64,000 nucleotides of DNA from Kuafuiihalomonas sp050331295 (GCA_050331295.1 JBHJGZ010000006.1:496001-560000), one strand, 5' to 3'; shown: positions 8,605 to 16,790, counted from the stretch's first letter. The notes: generated from the letters alone by a model not told the origin. Translations and numbers: made by a program.

Positions 8605-9552
8605 ATGCCGAGATGGCTCCGAACAGCGCTGGGGCTCACGGGCGGCGCGGCGTCGTTCGGGGTCCTCATCTTCGTCTTGAATCCTGTTCAAATGTTGACC
8701 CTCGCGATCCGGCCGTTCTCGAAGGAAGCGTTCCGCGATGTCAATCGCCGTTGCGCCCGCTTCATTTGGGGGATCTGGGTGGTGATGGCGGAGCGCCTGG
8801 TGGGCACCGAGATCCGGTTCACTGGAGATCCCATCGTTCGGTCGGAAAACGCCATGGTGATCCCGAATCACCAGTCCATGGCGGATGTCATGGTTCTGCT
8901 GGCCTACGGATGGCGCTCGGCCCGCCTCGGCGACATGAAATGGTTCGTCAAAGACATCATCAAGTACGTGCCGGGACCTGGCTGGGGCATGAGCTTTCTC
9001 GACTGCATCTTCGTGGAAAGGGACTGGGCACGGGACCAGCACAAGATCGCGCGGCTGTTTGGAAAGTTCAAAGCCGAGGGCATCCCGATCTTCCTGGTCT
9101 CTTTTTTGGAGGGAACCCGGAAGACCGACGCCAAGCACGCCAAGGCGGTGGCGTTCGCCCAAGAGCGAGGTCTTTATGTCCCCCGCAACACGATGGTCCC
9201 GAGAACCAAAGGTTTTGTCGCCACCTTATCCGGTCTTCGGTCGCATCTTGACGCGGTGCACGACGTCACCATCGCCTACCACGGGCCCATCCCGTCCCTC
9301 GTCGAATGCTTCGCCGGTCGGACCCGGCGCATCGATGTCCACGTACGCCGGTATCCGGTGGCATCTCTGCCCGAAGGTGAAGAACAGCTCACGACGTGGG
9401 TGCGGGATCGTTTCAAGGAGAAGGACGATCTGCTGGAGGCGCACGCCGCGCAAGGCCACTTTCCAGGCGAGATCCGCTCCGGACCGGTTCAACCATTCGA
9501 TTGGTTTCGGCCGGAGCCGGCACGGAAGTGTCCGGTACCCGAGCTCCCTTGA
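8605..9552 (+). CDS. 1-acyl-glycerol-3-phosphate acyltransferase-type (PlsC) protein
   Basis: A 315-residue membrane-associated acyltransferase that probably acylates a lysophospholipid or related acceptor. It has an N-terminal hydrophobic segment ('LGLTGGAASFGVLIFVLNP'), the catalytic 'NHQSMADVM' (N-H-x4-D) at about residue 94, and 'FLEGTRKT' (the substrate-binding EGTR block). The spacing and the 'GWGMSFLDCIFVERDW' segment resemble the LCLAT/AGPAT3-5-like branch rather than classical short PlsC. I chose ATG 8605; the frame is open further upstream but lies antisense to the peptidase gene and has no coding character. Confidence 0.82.
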   Translation: MPRWLRTALGLTGGAASFGVLIFVLNPVQMLTLAIRPFSKEAFRDVNRRCARFIWGIWVVMAERLVGTEIRFTGDPIVRSENAMVIPNHQSMADVMVLLAYGWRSARLGDMKWFVKDIIKYVPGPGWGMSFLDCIFVERDWARDQHKIARLFGKFKAEGIPIFLVSFLEGTRKTDAKHAKAVAFAQERGLYVPRNTMVPRTKGFVATLSGLRSHLDAVHDVTIAYHGPIPSLVECFAGRTRRIDVHVRRYPVASLPEGEEQLTTWVRDRFKEKDDLLEAHAAQGHFPGEIRSGPVQPFDWFRPEPARKCPVPELP

Positions 9553-9561
9553 GCGACCGCT

Positions 9562-10875
9562 TCAGACCTTCACGATGCCGGTGGTGTCCTGCACATCCTT
9601 GGTGGCGTTTCGTGTATCGATGAGCAGCGGAGCGTGGCGCGCGATGAAAGACCAGTCGTATGCATCGTGATCCGTCACCACCAGCACCGCATCCTGACTC
9701 TGGAGCAGCTCTGGAGTCAGGTCGACCGACTTCACTTCCAGGTCGAACTTGCGGGTCTTCTTCATGACCGGGCAGTGCGGGTCATTGAAGATCACCTGCG
9801 CCCCCGCCTCCTGGAGGAGGTCGATGATCTTGAGGGCGGGCGACTCTCGAACGTCGTCCACGTTCTTTTTGTAGGCGATTCCGAGGATCAAGATCTTGGC
9901 GCCGTTGATGCTTTTTCGATGTCGGTTCAAGGCGCGCATCACGCCGTCCACCACGTGATAAGGCATGCTGGTGTTGATCTCGCCCGCGAGCTCGATGAAT
10001 CGGGTACTGAAGTCGTACTCCCGAGCCTTCCAGGTGAGGTAGAACGGATCGATGGGAATGCAGTGCCCTCCGAGCCCGGGGCCCGGATAGAAAGGCATGA
10101 AACCGAAGGGCTTGGTCTTCGCGGCTTCGATCACCTCCCACACGTCGATGCCCATCTTCAGACACATGAGCTTCAGCTCGTTCACCAGGGCGATGTTCAC
10201 CGCACGGAAGGTGTTCTCGAAGATCTTGGTCAGCTCAGCGGCGCGGCTATCGCTCACCAGCACCACCCGGTCGATGATGGCTTGATAGACCGCTCGCGCC
10301 GTAGCCAGAGACGCCTCGTCGTCCGCGCCTACGACCTTCGGGATGGTGCGGGTTTCGTACTTCGGATTGCCCGGGTCTTCCCGCTCCGGCGAGTAGGCGA
10401 GGTAGAAGTCTTGGCCGGATATGAGGCCCGAGCTCTCCAAGATCGGCCGGCACACCTCGGAGGTGGTGCCGGGATAGGTCGTGGACTCCAGGATGACGAG
10501 CTGCCCGGGTCGAAGACCCGCTGCGATCTGGCGACAGGTACCCTCCACGGCGGTCAGATCCGGCTCCCGGGTGCGATTCAAGGGGGTGGGGACGGCGATC
10601 AAGATCGCGTCCGGCTCCCCGATTCGGGAAAAGTCGCCGGTGGGCACGAAGCGCTCCTGGTGGAAGGCTTCTTTCAGCGCCTCGAAATCGATGTGCGCGA
10701 TGTAGCTGCGGCCCTCTTTCAGAGCCCCGATCTTCGAGGGGTCGATATCGAAGCCGTACACCTTGAACCCGACCTCGAGGAACGCCTTGACCAGGGGCAG
10801 GCCCACATAACCGAGGCCACAAATGCCGATGAATGCGTCACGGCTTTCGACCCGCCGCACGAACTCGAGGGACAT
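9562..10875 (-). CDS. wbpA: UDP-N-acetylglucosamine 6-dehydrogenase-type nucleotide-sugar dehydrogenase
   Basis: A 437-residue protein of the UDP-Glc/GDP-Man dehydrogenase family. It oxidises a UDP-hexosamine C6 alcohol to the uronic acid with two NAD+. The Rossmann motif 'GICGLGYVGLPL' begins at about residue 17. 'YSPEREDPGN' and the 'GPGLGGHCIPIDPFYL' segment carry the catalytic region (C in GGHCIPIDP). The C-terminal UDP-binding domain contains 'ILGIAYKKNVDDVRESPA'. The 'RSYIAHID' segment is typical of the WbpA/VipA branch. The ATG at 10875 is chosen because it places the dinucleotide motif normally; a 15-codon longer start is less likely. The product would feed O-antigen or capsule synthesis, although the polysaccharide genes of this window are 37 kb away. 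Confidence 0.85.
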   Translation of the reverse strand: MSLEFVRRVESRDAFIGICGLGYVGLPLVKAFLEVGFKVYGFDIDPSKIGALKEGRSYIAHIDFEALKEAFHQERFVPTGDFSRIGEPDAILIAVPTPLNRTREPDLTAVEGTCRQIAAGLRPGQLVILESTTYPGTTSEVCRPILESSGLISGQDFYLAYSPEREDPGNPKYETRTIPKVVGADDEASLATARAVYQAIIDRVVLVSDSRAAELTKIFENTFRAVNIALVNELKLMCLKMGIDVWEVIEAAKTKPFGFMPFYPGPGLGGHCIPIDPFYLTWKAREYDFSTRFIELAGEINTSMPYHVVDGVMRALNRHRKSINGAKILILGIAYKKNVDDVRESPALKIIDLLQEAGAQVIFNDPHCPVMKKTRKFDLEVKSVDLTPELLQSQDAVLVVTDHDAYDWSFIARHAPLLIDTRNATKDVQDTTGIVKV

Positions 10876-10968
10876 CGAGGTTCGGTAACACCGTCTAGCT
10901 CGTGACGCCAGTCCACCCAATGGACCGAAGGAGGACTCGGGAGTGGGCCGAGGCCCGACCTCGAAGAC

Positions 10969-11898
10969 TCAGCGGCGACGGCGTCGCTGTGCGCGCTCGA
11001 ACTTGCGAATGATGCGGCGGACCTGATCCGCGTCGTCCGCATCGGGCTCCATCTCCAGGTAACGACGGTACTGCGTCACGGCCTCCGGCCCTTTACCCTG
11101 GGCGGCGAGACTGATGGCGATCCCTCGAACCGCCGCCGACAAGGTCGGGTCGAGGCGAAGCGCTTCCTGGTAGGCGGTGATGGCTTCGCTGGCTTTGGTT
11201 TTGCCCTCCAGGACGAAGGTATGGCCTCTTTCCAGCTCCCTCATCGCGAGGCGTCGCTTGTTCACTTCGGCCTGGAGCTCGGGGTCGACCTGAACGACCG
11301 GCTCGGGCTCGGCCCGGGTGGCGTAATAGACCGCCGCCAAGCCGGTCACGACCAACAGCACGAGGACCGCCATGACCAGCCGCTCCGGAACCCTTCGTTT
11401 GGGTTTGGGCGGGGGCGGCGCCGCGATCTCCGCCTTGGCGATGGTCTCCCCCTTCGGGATCGACACGGAGATGGTGGGGTCCTTTTGCGCCTCGAGATCC
11501 TCGAGCATCTTGGCCACCGCCGGGGCCGGCTCCGGCTCGGGCGTCTTGCGTTTCTTTCGAACGAGCGGGGGCGGGGTGACCTGCTCCGAAGCCAACCACC
11601 CTTCGGCGTCGGGCTGGGTGCCCCAACCGTTGTCCGCCACATCGGAGTGGGGCAGACCGCTCCCCCGGGCAGAACTCGACGGGCCGGCGCTGCTCACGAC
11701 CCTTCGGGTGGACCGCTTCACCGGAGGCAGCGGAGGCGGCGTCATGCCGGCAAACGGCGCATCGGTCCGGCCATTGGACCGAAACGGCACCGGAGCCCCA
11801 CGTTGCGCCGGCGGGAGCAACACGTCCTGGGCACACACCGGGCAGATGTGACCCAGACCATCTTCAAACTGCGCCGAGCAGTGCGGGCATTGGGGCAT
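10969..11898 (-). CDS. zinc-ribbon / single-TM / TPR protein
   Basis: A 309-residue protein with a modular layout. An N-terminal zinc ribbon 'CPHCSAQFEDGLGHICPVC' is followed by a ~120-residue Pro/Ser-rich cytoplasmic linker, one transmembrane helix ('LVMAVLVLLVVTGLAAVYY') near residue 195, and a C-terminal TPR-like region ('ASEAITAYQEALRLDPTLSA') ending in a poly-basic tail. This architecture is common in Myxococcota and resembles gliding/motility or envelope-assembly adaptors, but no specific role can be given. The start is ATG 11898, immediately before the zinc ribbon. Confidence 0.7.
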   Translation of the reverse strand: MPQCPHCSAQFEDGLGHICPVCAQDVLLPPAQRGAPVPFRSNGRTDAPFAGMTPPPLPPVKRSTRRVVSSAGPSSSARGSGLPHSDVADNGWGTQPDAEGWLASEQVTPPPLVRKKRKTPEPEPAPAVAKMLEDLEAQKDPTISVSIPKGETIAKAEIAAPPPPKPKRRVPERLVMAVLVLLVVTGLAAVYYATRAEPEPVVQVDPELQAEVNKRRLAMRELERGHTFVLEGKTKASEAITAYQEALRLDPTLSAAVRGIAISLAAQGKGPEAVTQYRRYLEMEPDADDADQVRRIIRKFERAQRRRRR

Positions 11899-11992
11899 GA
11901 CCCGGAGTCTAGCCTCGGACCCGTGTAGGATTGGACCCTCTTCGCGGGAACACTGCATGACGTCGCTTGACACACCATGTGGACGCTTCACC

Positions 11993-12020
11993 TTGACCCA
12001 GTCCTCCGTGTCCTTAGACT
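11993..12020 (+). promoter_or_regulatory. putative sigma-70 promoter of ssrA
   Basis: TTGACC (11993-11998), a 16-base spacer and TAGACT (12015-12020). This predicts transcription start around 12027, about 15 bases before the mature tmRNA 5' end, leaving a short leader for RNase P. An isolated perfect TTGACA at 11967-11972 has no matching -10. Confidence 0.5.
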
Positions 12021-12041
12021 CGATGGGCTCTGTGACAATCT

Positions 12042-12414
12042 GGGGCCGACCTGGTTTCGACGGGGGTCGTGAATCACGAGGCGCGTGTCCGGGAACCGTG
12101 CTTGCCGGTCAAAACGGTACGGGAACTTCAACTGCCAACGACGAGCCTTCGCTCGCTCTGGCCGCTTAATCGACGCGCATAGCGTAGTTTGAGCCGTTCA
12201 CGCAGGTGACCTTGCCTGTGGTCCCTGCGTGGGCGAGATGTGAACAGGCTAGCGCGCGCTCGCGCCTCGAGGGCGCGCGCGAAGCATAGAGGACCGGGTG
12301 TCGGGTGGTGTGTCCGCGAGCCACCGACGCCTCAAATTCAACTCGCGTGACTACACACGTAGTGGCTCGTGCTCGAGCGACTTTCGGACGCGGGTTCGAT
12401 TCCCGCCGGCTCCA
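12042..12414 (+). ncRNA. ssrA: transfer-messenger RNA (tmRNA), one-piece
   Basis: The 5' end GGGGCCG (12042-12048) pairs with CGGCTCC (12407-12413) to form the seven-base acceptor stem (one G-U pair), followed by discriminator A. The TpsiC-like arm 'GGGTTCGATTCCC' lies at 12392-12404. The universal tmRNA start 'GACCTGGTTTCGACGGGG' is present. The resume codon GCC at 12134 opens a tag reading ANDEPSLALAA, ending with TAA at 12167-12169; with the charged alanine the tag is AANDEPSLALAA, matching the A-A-N-D-E...A-L-A-A pattern. The product rescues stalled ribosomes with SmpB. The 3' CCA is not encoded. Open frames on either strand across this gene are not proteins. Confidence 0.95.
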
Positions 12415-12429
12415 ACCTTTCGGGTTATC

Positions 12430-12506
12430 GGCTGAGCAAAGCTCAGCCTGCCCGGCTACGCGAGCTGAAGCTCGCTGCGCGCAGGCAAGACCTCTACGCG
12501 GTCTTG
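12430..12506 (+). terminator. three consecutive hairpins downstream of ssrA
   Basis: Perfect inverted repeats follow each other. GGCTGAGC/GCTCAGCC has a 3-base AAA loop (12430-12448). GCGAGCT/AGCTCGC has a 2-base spacer (12460-12475). CAAGACC/GGTCTTG has a 7-base loop (12486-12506). None is followed by a T run. They could form the ssrA transcript 3' end (Rho-independent without U-tract, or processing signals). Confidence 0.5.
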
Positions 12507-12631
12507 TCCGGCTTGCATCATCCCTTGATGGCTCCCGCGCATCGCAGTCGCGCCGGAGCCCAGTGCCGCGGAGCCGTGATCTCAATCGCCTCGTGTCGGC
12601 AGCTCTCGGCAACGGAACCGGCTAGGCTGAC

Positions 12632-13285
12632 ATGATGGACGAACCACTGCGCCCGCTGGTCAACCTCACACCAGAGCAGCTGTGGACCCTCTCCCGGTCG
12701 ACCGTGGGGCACTACCAGCAGAACGCCGCCTCGTTTCGGGAGGGCACGATGGACCACGACGTGAGCCAGAACGTCGAGGCCCTCCTCGACGTGCTCCCCG
12801 GCCCGGCCCCCCAGCGCATCCTCGACCTAGGCTGCGGTCCTGGACGCGACCTCGCCACCTTCGTCGCCCGCGGCCATTCTCCGGTCGGCCTCGACGGCGC
12901 CCCCGCCTTTGTGACCATGGCCCGAGACCACAGCGGCTGCGAGGTCTGGCACCAAGACCTCCTCGCCCTCGATCTCCCCGCCGAACGCTTCGACGGCGTG
13001 TTCGCCAACGCGGTGCTCTTTCACGTCCCAACGCAGGAACTCCCCCGTGTCCTCGCCGAGCTCCGCCGCACCCTCGTCGACGGGGGCGCCCTCTTCTGCA
13101 GCAACCCCCGGGGCCCTGATCTCGAGCAGCAGCAAGGCCTCCGCTACGGCGCCTACCTCACCTTCGACACCTGGTGCCGCTACGTGGGCGAGGCCGGCTT
13201 CGAGCTCCTCGACCATTTCTACCGGCCTCCGGGGCACCCCCGCACCCATCAGCCCTGGCTCGCCACCGTGTGGCGCGCACGTTGA
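12632..13285 (+). CDS. class I SAM-dependent methyltransferase
   Basis: A 217-residue protein. The Rossmann-like methyltransferase motif I 'RILDLGCGPGRDL' lies near residue 63, followed by 'PVGLDGAPAFVTMARDH' (acidic residue binding the ribose) and 'FDGVFANAVLFHVP' (post-motif, Methyltransf_11/25 type). The substrate cannot be deduced. The start is ATG 12632 or the adjacent ATG 12635. It stands alone between ssrA and a bidirectional terminator. Confidence 0.78.
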   Translation: MMDEPLRPLVNLTPEQLWTLSRSTVGHYQQNAASFREGTMDHDVSQNVEALLDVLPGPAPQRILDLGCGPGRDLATFVARGHSPVGLDGAPAFVTMARDHSGCEVWHQDLLALDLPAERFDGVFANAVLFHVPTQELPRVLAELRRTLVDGGALFCSNPRGPDLEQQQGLRYGAYLTFDTWCRYVGEAGFELLDHFYRPPGHPRTHQPWLATVWRAR

Positions 13286-13382
13286 CGGGCAGCCAAGGCG
13301 ACCAAGCTGCACTCCATCAAAACGCGTCGAGCCGAGCATGAGCCGCGATGAAGACCGCTCGGGAGCGCTGACAAAACCCACT

Positions 13383-13413
13383 CCCCGGGTCGGAGCTCGG
13401 CTCCGACCCGGGG
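13383..13413. terminator. bidirectional terminator-like hairpin
   Basis: A perfect 13-base-pair stem (CCCCGGGTCGGAG / CTCCGACCCGGGG) with a 5-base loop sits between two convergent genes, the methyltransferase and msrB. On the minus strand it is followed by GGGTTTTG, a weak T stretch; on the plus strand there is none. Confidence 0.65.
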
Positions 13414-13421
13414 AACGCAGA

Positions 13422-13886
13422 TCAGCCTTCGGCGTCGAAGAGCTTCAAATAGTCACCGTAGCCTTCATCCTCGAGCTCATCGACGGGGATGAAGCGCAAG
13501 CTGGCGGAGTTGATGCAGTAACGCATGCCGGTCGGGCCCGGACCGTCGGGGAAGACGTGGCCGAGGTGGCTGTCGCCGTGGCTGCTCCGAACCTCGGTCC
13601 GGACCATGCCGTGGGAGCTGTCCCGGCGCTCGAGCACGTGCTCGGAATCGACGGGACGCGTGAAGCTGGGCCAGCCCGAGCCGCTGTCGAACTTGTCGAC
13701 AGAGCTGAACAGGGGCTCACCGCTGACGACGTCCACATAGAGACCTGGCTCGTCGTTGCTATAGTACTCGCCGGTGAACGGGCGCTCGGTCGCGTCGTTC
13801 TGGGTCACCTCGAACTGAAGCGGCGTAAGGCGCGCTTTCAGCTCCTGAGCAGGGGGTTTGACGAAGGGCATCTTGGCATCATTCAT
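13422..13886 (-). CDS. msrB: peptide-methionine (R)-S-oxide reductase MsrB, zinc-less form
   Basis: A 154-residue cytoplasmic protein that reduces methionine-R-sulfoxide in proteins. It contains 'SGSGWPSFTRPV', 'SHLGHVFPDGPGPTG' and the catalytic 'RYCINSASLRF' with Cys at about residue 124. The two CxxC zinc pairs of the common form are replaced ('YVDVVSGEPLF' and 'RSSHGDSHLGH'), so this is the zinc-free subgroup, and no obvious resolving cysteine is present. Start ATG 13886. It could serve oxidative defence together with the oxyR-katG genes 3 kb away. Confidence 0.88.
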   Translation of the reverse strand: MNDAKMPFVKPPAQELKARLTPLQFEVTQNDATERPFTGEYYSNDEPGLYVDVVSGEPLFSSVDKFDSGSGWPSFTRPVDSEHVLERRDSSHGMVRTEVRSSHGDSHLGHVFPDGPGPTGMRYCINSASLRFIPVDELEDEGYGDYLKLFDAEG

Positions 13887-14070
13887 GGTTTCTCACCGTC
13901 GGGACCTCGGCCCCGCCATGAAGACAACGTCCTGAGCGGCCGGGTGTTACCGACAACCAGGTCCGCAGCCGGCCCTTGCGTGGTCGACCGCGAAGCGGCT
14001 CATTTGACTCGAACTGCCGGAGTTGGTCAGACTTGACCAACCTCGGCCGAGTCTTCAGCCTGTGGGCGTG

Positions 14071-14319
14071 GTGGGCAAAGTGATCAACCTTTACGAGGCC
14101 AAAACCAACTTGTCCGCGCTCGTCGATCGGGCGGCCGAGGGTGAAGAGATCATCATCGCGAAGGCAGGTCGGCCGCTCGCCCGTTTGGTGCCCTTGCAAG
14201 GACTTGCGGTGCCCCGTCGGCCCGGCGGGTGGGAAGGGCAAGTTCGCATTTCCGACGACTTCGATGCGCCACTGCCGCCGGAGATCGCCGCCGCCTTCGG
14301 TGCCAACGAGACCGAGTGA
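14071..14319 (+). CDS. type II antitoxin, Phd/YefM-like
   Basis: An 82-residue protein. 'VINLYEAKTNLSALVDRAAEG' followed by 'EIIIAKAGRPLARLVPL' is the classical Phd/YefM/VapB N-terminal DNA-binding domain. The C-terminal ~30 residues, rich in acid and Pro, would wrap the toxin. The start is GTG at 14071 (an alternative GTG lies at 14068). The stop is 6 bases before the PIN toxin, the normal antitoxin-first order. It is expected to autoregulate the pair. Confidence 0.82.
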   Translation: MGKVINLYEAKTNLSALVDRAAEGEEIIIAKAGRPLARLVPLQGLAVPRRPGGWEGQVRISDDFDAPLPPEIAAAFGANETE

Positions 14320-14325
14320 CCGCCC

Positions 14326-14697
14326 GTGCTTCTCCTCGACACCCATATCGTCATTTGGTGGCGGGCAGACCCACAGCGCCTACCGAGCGCTCTGACAGAA
14401 GAGATCGCGACATCGCCCGTCGTGTTGGTGAGCGTGGCCTCCGTCTGGGAAGCCGCCGTCAAAGTGGCTCTGGGACGACTTCAGCTCCCCGAACCACTCA
14501 GCGCTGGTCTCCGCAGCAGCGGCTTTGACGATCTTCCCATCACGAGCCCGCACGCCGAACGAGCAGCAGCGCTTCCCCCCCACCATGCAGACCCTTTCGA
14601 TCGCCTTCTCGTCGCCCAGGCGCAGCTCGAGGGTCTCGCACTCGTCACGCACGACGCCGCCATCACCCGCTATGACGTAAAGGTCAGAATGGTTTAG
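14326..14697 (+). CDS. PIN-domain ribonuclease toxin (VapC family)
   Basis: A 123-residue protein. 'LLLDTHIVIWW' supplies the first acidic residue, 'VSVASVWEAAVKVALGRL' the conserved Glu, and 'HHADPFDRLLVAQAQLEG' plus 'LVTHDAAI' the remaining acidic residues of the PIN nuclease centre. It is predicted to cleave an RNA, perhaps a tRNA, when free of antitoxin. The start is GTG 14326, because no ATG lies near. All catalytic acids are intact, so the toxin is probably functional. Confidence 0.85.
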   Translation: MLLLDTHIVIWWRADPQRLPSALTEEIATSPVVLVSVASVWEAAVKVALGRLQLPEPLSAGLRSSGFDDLPITSPHAERAAALPPHHADPFDRLLVAQAQLEGLALVTHDAAITRYDVKVRMV

Positions 14698-14872
14698 CGG
14701 AGCGCGGCGCGCCCGCCTTCGGCGCCGGTGGGCGACGCCCGCACCCTTCGCGACAACGTCGAATCGGCCGCGTGACGGTCCACTGCCTTGGTCACCGGAA
14801 GCGGCGGCGATCTTGGCGGATGTCGGCCGGCCGCGAACGAACACGTTCTGACTTGGTTGCGTAGATCGGCGC

Positions 14873-14915
14873 TAATCTAGACGTCGCCTAGATTATCTTG
14901 ACACCATCTAGATTT
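14873..14915. promoter_or_regulatory. TetR operator array upstream of the TetR-CPBP pair
   Basis: TAATCTAG (14873-14880), seven bases, CTAGATTA (14888-14895) form a perfect 8+8 inverted repeat. The same core recurs as ATCTAGATTT (14906-14915), 20 bases from the previous half-site, i.e. two helical turns. A TTGACA (-35-like, 14898-14903) lies between them. This looks like an autoregulatory operator for the TetR gene starting at 14933. Confidence 0.65.
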
Positions 14916-14932
14916 CGCGTCACTGCACTCCC

Positions 14933-15583
14933 ATGAGCGTGGCAAACCTGAAAAAGCCGAAAGCCGCCTATCACCATGGCGACCTGCGCGAGGCACTCTT
15001 GAAGGCGGCCGAAATCGAGCTGGCCGATAAGGGTGTCGAGGCGTTTTCTCTACGCGCGGTCGCCAAACGGGCTGGCGTCAGCCATGGGGCGCCGGCGCAT
15101 CACTTTGATGATGCGGCGGGGCTTCTGACCCAATTGGCGGCGAAAGGGTACGGGCGCTTCATTCGGACCCAGAAAGCCTTTCAGCGCAAAGCCGCGAAGG
15201 ATCCGGCGTCGCAACTCGCCGCCTCCGGCCTCGGCTATATCGACTTCGCCGTAAAGCACACGGCGCTCTTCAAGCTGATGTTCTCTTCGGAGCGCACCAA
15301 TCGGCAGGACCCTGCGCTCTCGGCGGGCGCCGACGCGGCGTTCGACAAACTGGTTGAAGATGTCAGCCATGTTCTTGGGCGCGATCCCCATCACGATGAA
15401 AAGGCGATGGCGGACGTCATGTCCGCATGGGTGATCGCCCACGGACTGGCCGATCTGATGATTGCGCGACGCTTTGAGCGCATGGAATTTTTCGCCGCGA
15501 TGTCGACGGCTCAAAGACATGAGCTGTTTTCGGAAATCATCCTGCGCGCCATTCACAGTCAATCTGATGGGGATCGGAGCTGA
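14933..15583 (+). CDS. TetR/AcrR family transcriptional regulator
   Basis: A 216-residue protein. The N-terminal helix-turn-helix 'FSLRAVAKRAGVSHGAPAHHF' matches TetR proteins of the WHG-domain subgroup ('YHHGDLREALLKAA' at the start). The C-terminal ligand-binding region contains 'FKLMFSSE' typical of that group. Start ATG 14933. The stop overlaps the CPBP gene by one base (TGATG), so the two are translated together. The palindromic operator directly upstream suggests autorepression and control of the protease gene. Confidence 0.87.
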   Translation: MSVANLKKPKAAYHHGDLREALLKAAEIELADKGVEAFSLRAVAKRAGVSHGAPAHHFDDAAGLLTQLAAKGYGRFIRTQKAFQRKAAKDPASQLAASGLGYIDFAVKHTALFKLMFSSERTNRQDPALSAGADAAFDKLVEDVSHVLGRDPHHDEKAMADVMSAWVIAHGLADLMIARRFERMEFFAAMSTAQRHELFSEIILRAIHSQSDGDRS

Positions 15584-16464
15584 TGTCTCATCAATCGCAG
15601 GATCCTCAAATTCGTAAAAGCGCATGGCGGGCCGTCAGCGTCTATATGGTTTTCACACTGGCGCTCACCGGTGTCTTTGGCGGACTCATGGCGAACCAGG
15701 GCGCAACGCCTCGCTTGCTCGTGACCGGCGTGATGTGGGCACCGGGTCTCGCCGCGATTTTGAGCTGCCTTGTGCTGAGGCGCCCCATCGCCACCCTGCC
15801 TTGGCGTTGGGGGTCGTGGCACTGGATCTGGTTCGCTTGGGCGCTGCCGATCGCCTACGGAATGCTCATCTACACCCCGGTATGGGTTTTTGGCTGGGGC
15901 GGAAGCGGTTTTGGCAACGTCGACACGCTCGCGAATTGGACAAACCAGCTGCTCGGCGAAGCGCGGCCGGACGCCATGGCGGCCGTCTTCTTCGTCATCA
16001 TGTTGGCGACGATCGGCGTGATCATGTCCGCGTCGCGTGCGCTTGGCGAGGAAATTGGCTGGCGTGGTTTCTTGATCTGGGAGCTCCGTAAAGTCCTGCC
16101 GTTCTGGGCGGTCGGCCTTGGGTCGGGCCTCATTTGGGCGATCTGGCATTGGCCGGCGATCATCATGACTGACTACAATTTGGGCGAGGGAAACGTATAC
16201 CTTCAAGTCCTCGCTTTCACGATCACATTAACCTTGAAAGGTATTACTTTTGCATATATCACGTTCAAATCGAACAGCCTTTGGCCTGCGACAATTTTGC
16301 ACGCTAGTCATAACTTGTTTATACAAAGAATTTTTACTCCAATAACCGTGTCTGGTCAGGGCACCCATTTGTTCATTGATGAATTTGGCATCATCATGCC
16401 CATACTCGGGCTCTTGCTGTCGCTGTTCTTTTATTATCGCGCCGTGAAAGAAGGCATCGCATGA
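15583..16464 (+). CDS. CPBP-family intramembrane metalloprotease (CaaX protease-like)
   Basis: A 293-residue protein with about seven transmembrane segments. The CPBP/Abi motifs are present: 'EEIGWRGFLIW' (EExxxR) around residue 153, 'IWAIWHWPAI' and 'ILHASHNLF' (HxxxN/H). Homologues act as prenyl-protein proteases or bacteriocin/stress self-immunity factors. It is coupled to the TetR gene by a one-base overlap. Base composition changes inside the gene: by my count 16261-16350 is about 39% GC, far below the surrounding DNA, while the first half resembles its neighbours. Confidence 0.82.
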   Translation: MSHQSQDPQIRKSAWRAVSVYMVFTLALTGVFGGLMANQGATPRLLVTGVMWAPGLAAILSCLVLRRPIATLPWRWGSWHWIWFAWALPIAYGMLIYTPVWVFGWGGSGFGNVDTLANWTNQLLGEARPDAMAAVFFVIMLATIGVIMSASRALGEEIGWRGFLIWELRKVLPFWAVGLGSGLIWAIWHWPAIIMTDYNLGEGNVYLQVLAFTITLTLKGITFAYITFKSNSLWPATILHASHNLFIQRIFTPITVSGQGTHLFIDEFGIIMPILGLLLSLFFYYRAVKEGIA

Positions 16465-16790
16465 CGAACCGACACCAAACGGCCGACGGTCCGTCGAATC
16501 CCGCCTGAGCGCGGCGACGGGTCCGTTACGCTCCGCCTTGGATCGAGCGTAGCGGCGGGGAGGGGTTCGTCCATCCGAGAAGTCTCGTGCTGGGCGACAA
16601 TCCCGAGGACGTGGGTCAGGGCTTGCCGCGTGCTACTCGGCTGAGATGGCAAACGCTTCGGAATCGTTGGGCTTGTTGGCGTTGAGAATGACAGCGTGCC
16701 CACTGGCCCAAGTCTCGGCGATCCCGCCCGAACCCCTGGCATCGAAGACTCGGCTGTCGGAGGACGTCCACTCCCCCATAATCAGCCACC
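16465..16790. other. 326-base gap before oxyR
   Basis: No convincing gene on either strand. The short open frames here are GC-driven. The region must hold the oxyR promoter, but I see no strong -35/-10 pair. Confidence 0.4.

Noticed and set aside
12392..12414. A separate tRNA gene or integrase attachment site at the ssrA 3' end
   Set aside because: The T-arm belongs to the tmRNA, and no integrase or repeated ssrA end is found in the window.
12166..12612. Protein-coding frames across ssrA
   Set aside because: The region is a tmRNA with paired acceptor ends and tag; translations are not protein-like.
13047..14036. 329-codon plus-strand frame over msrB
   Set aside because: Antisense to msrB and continuing through the terminator; no motif.
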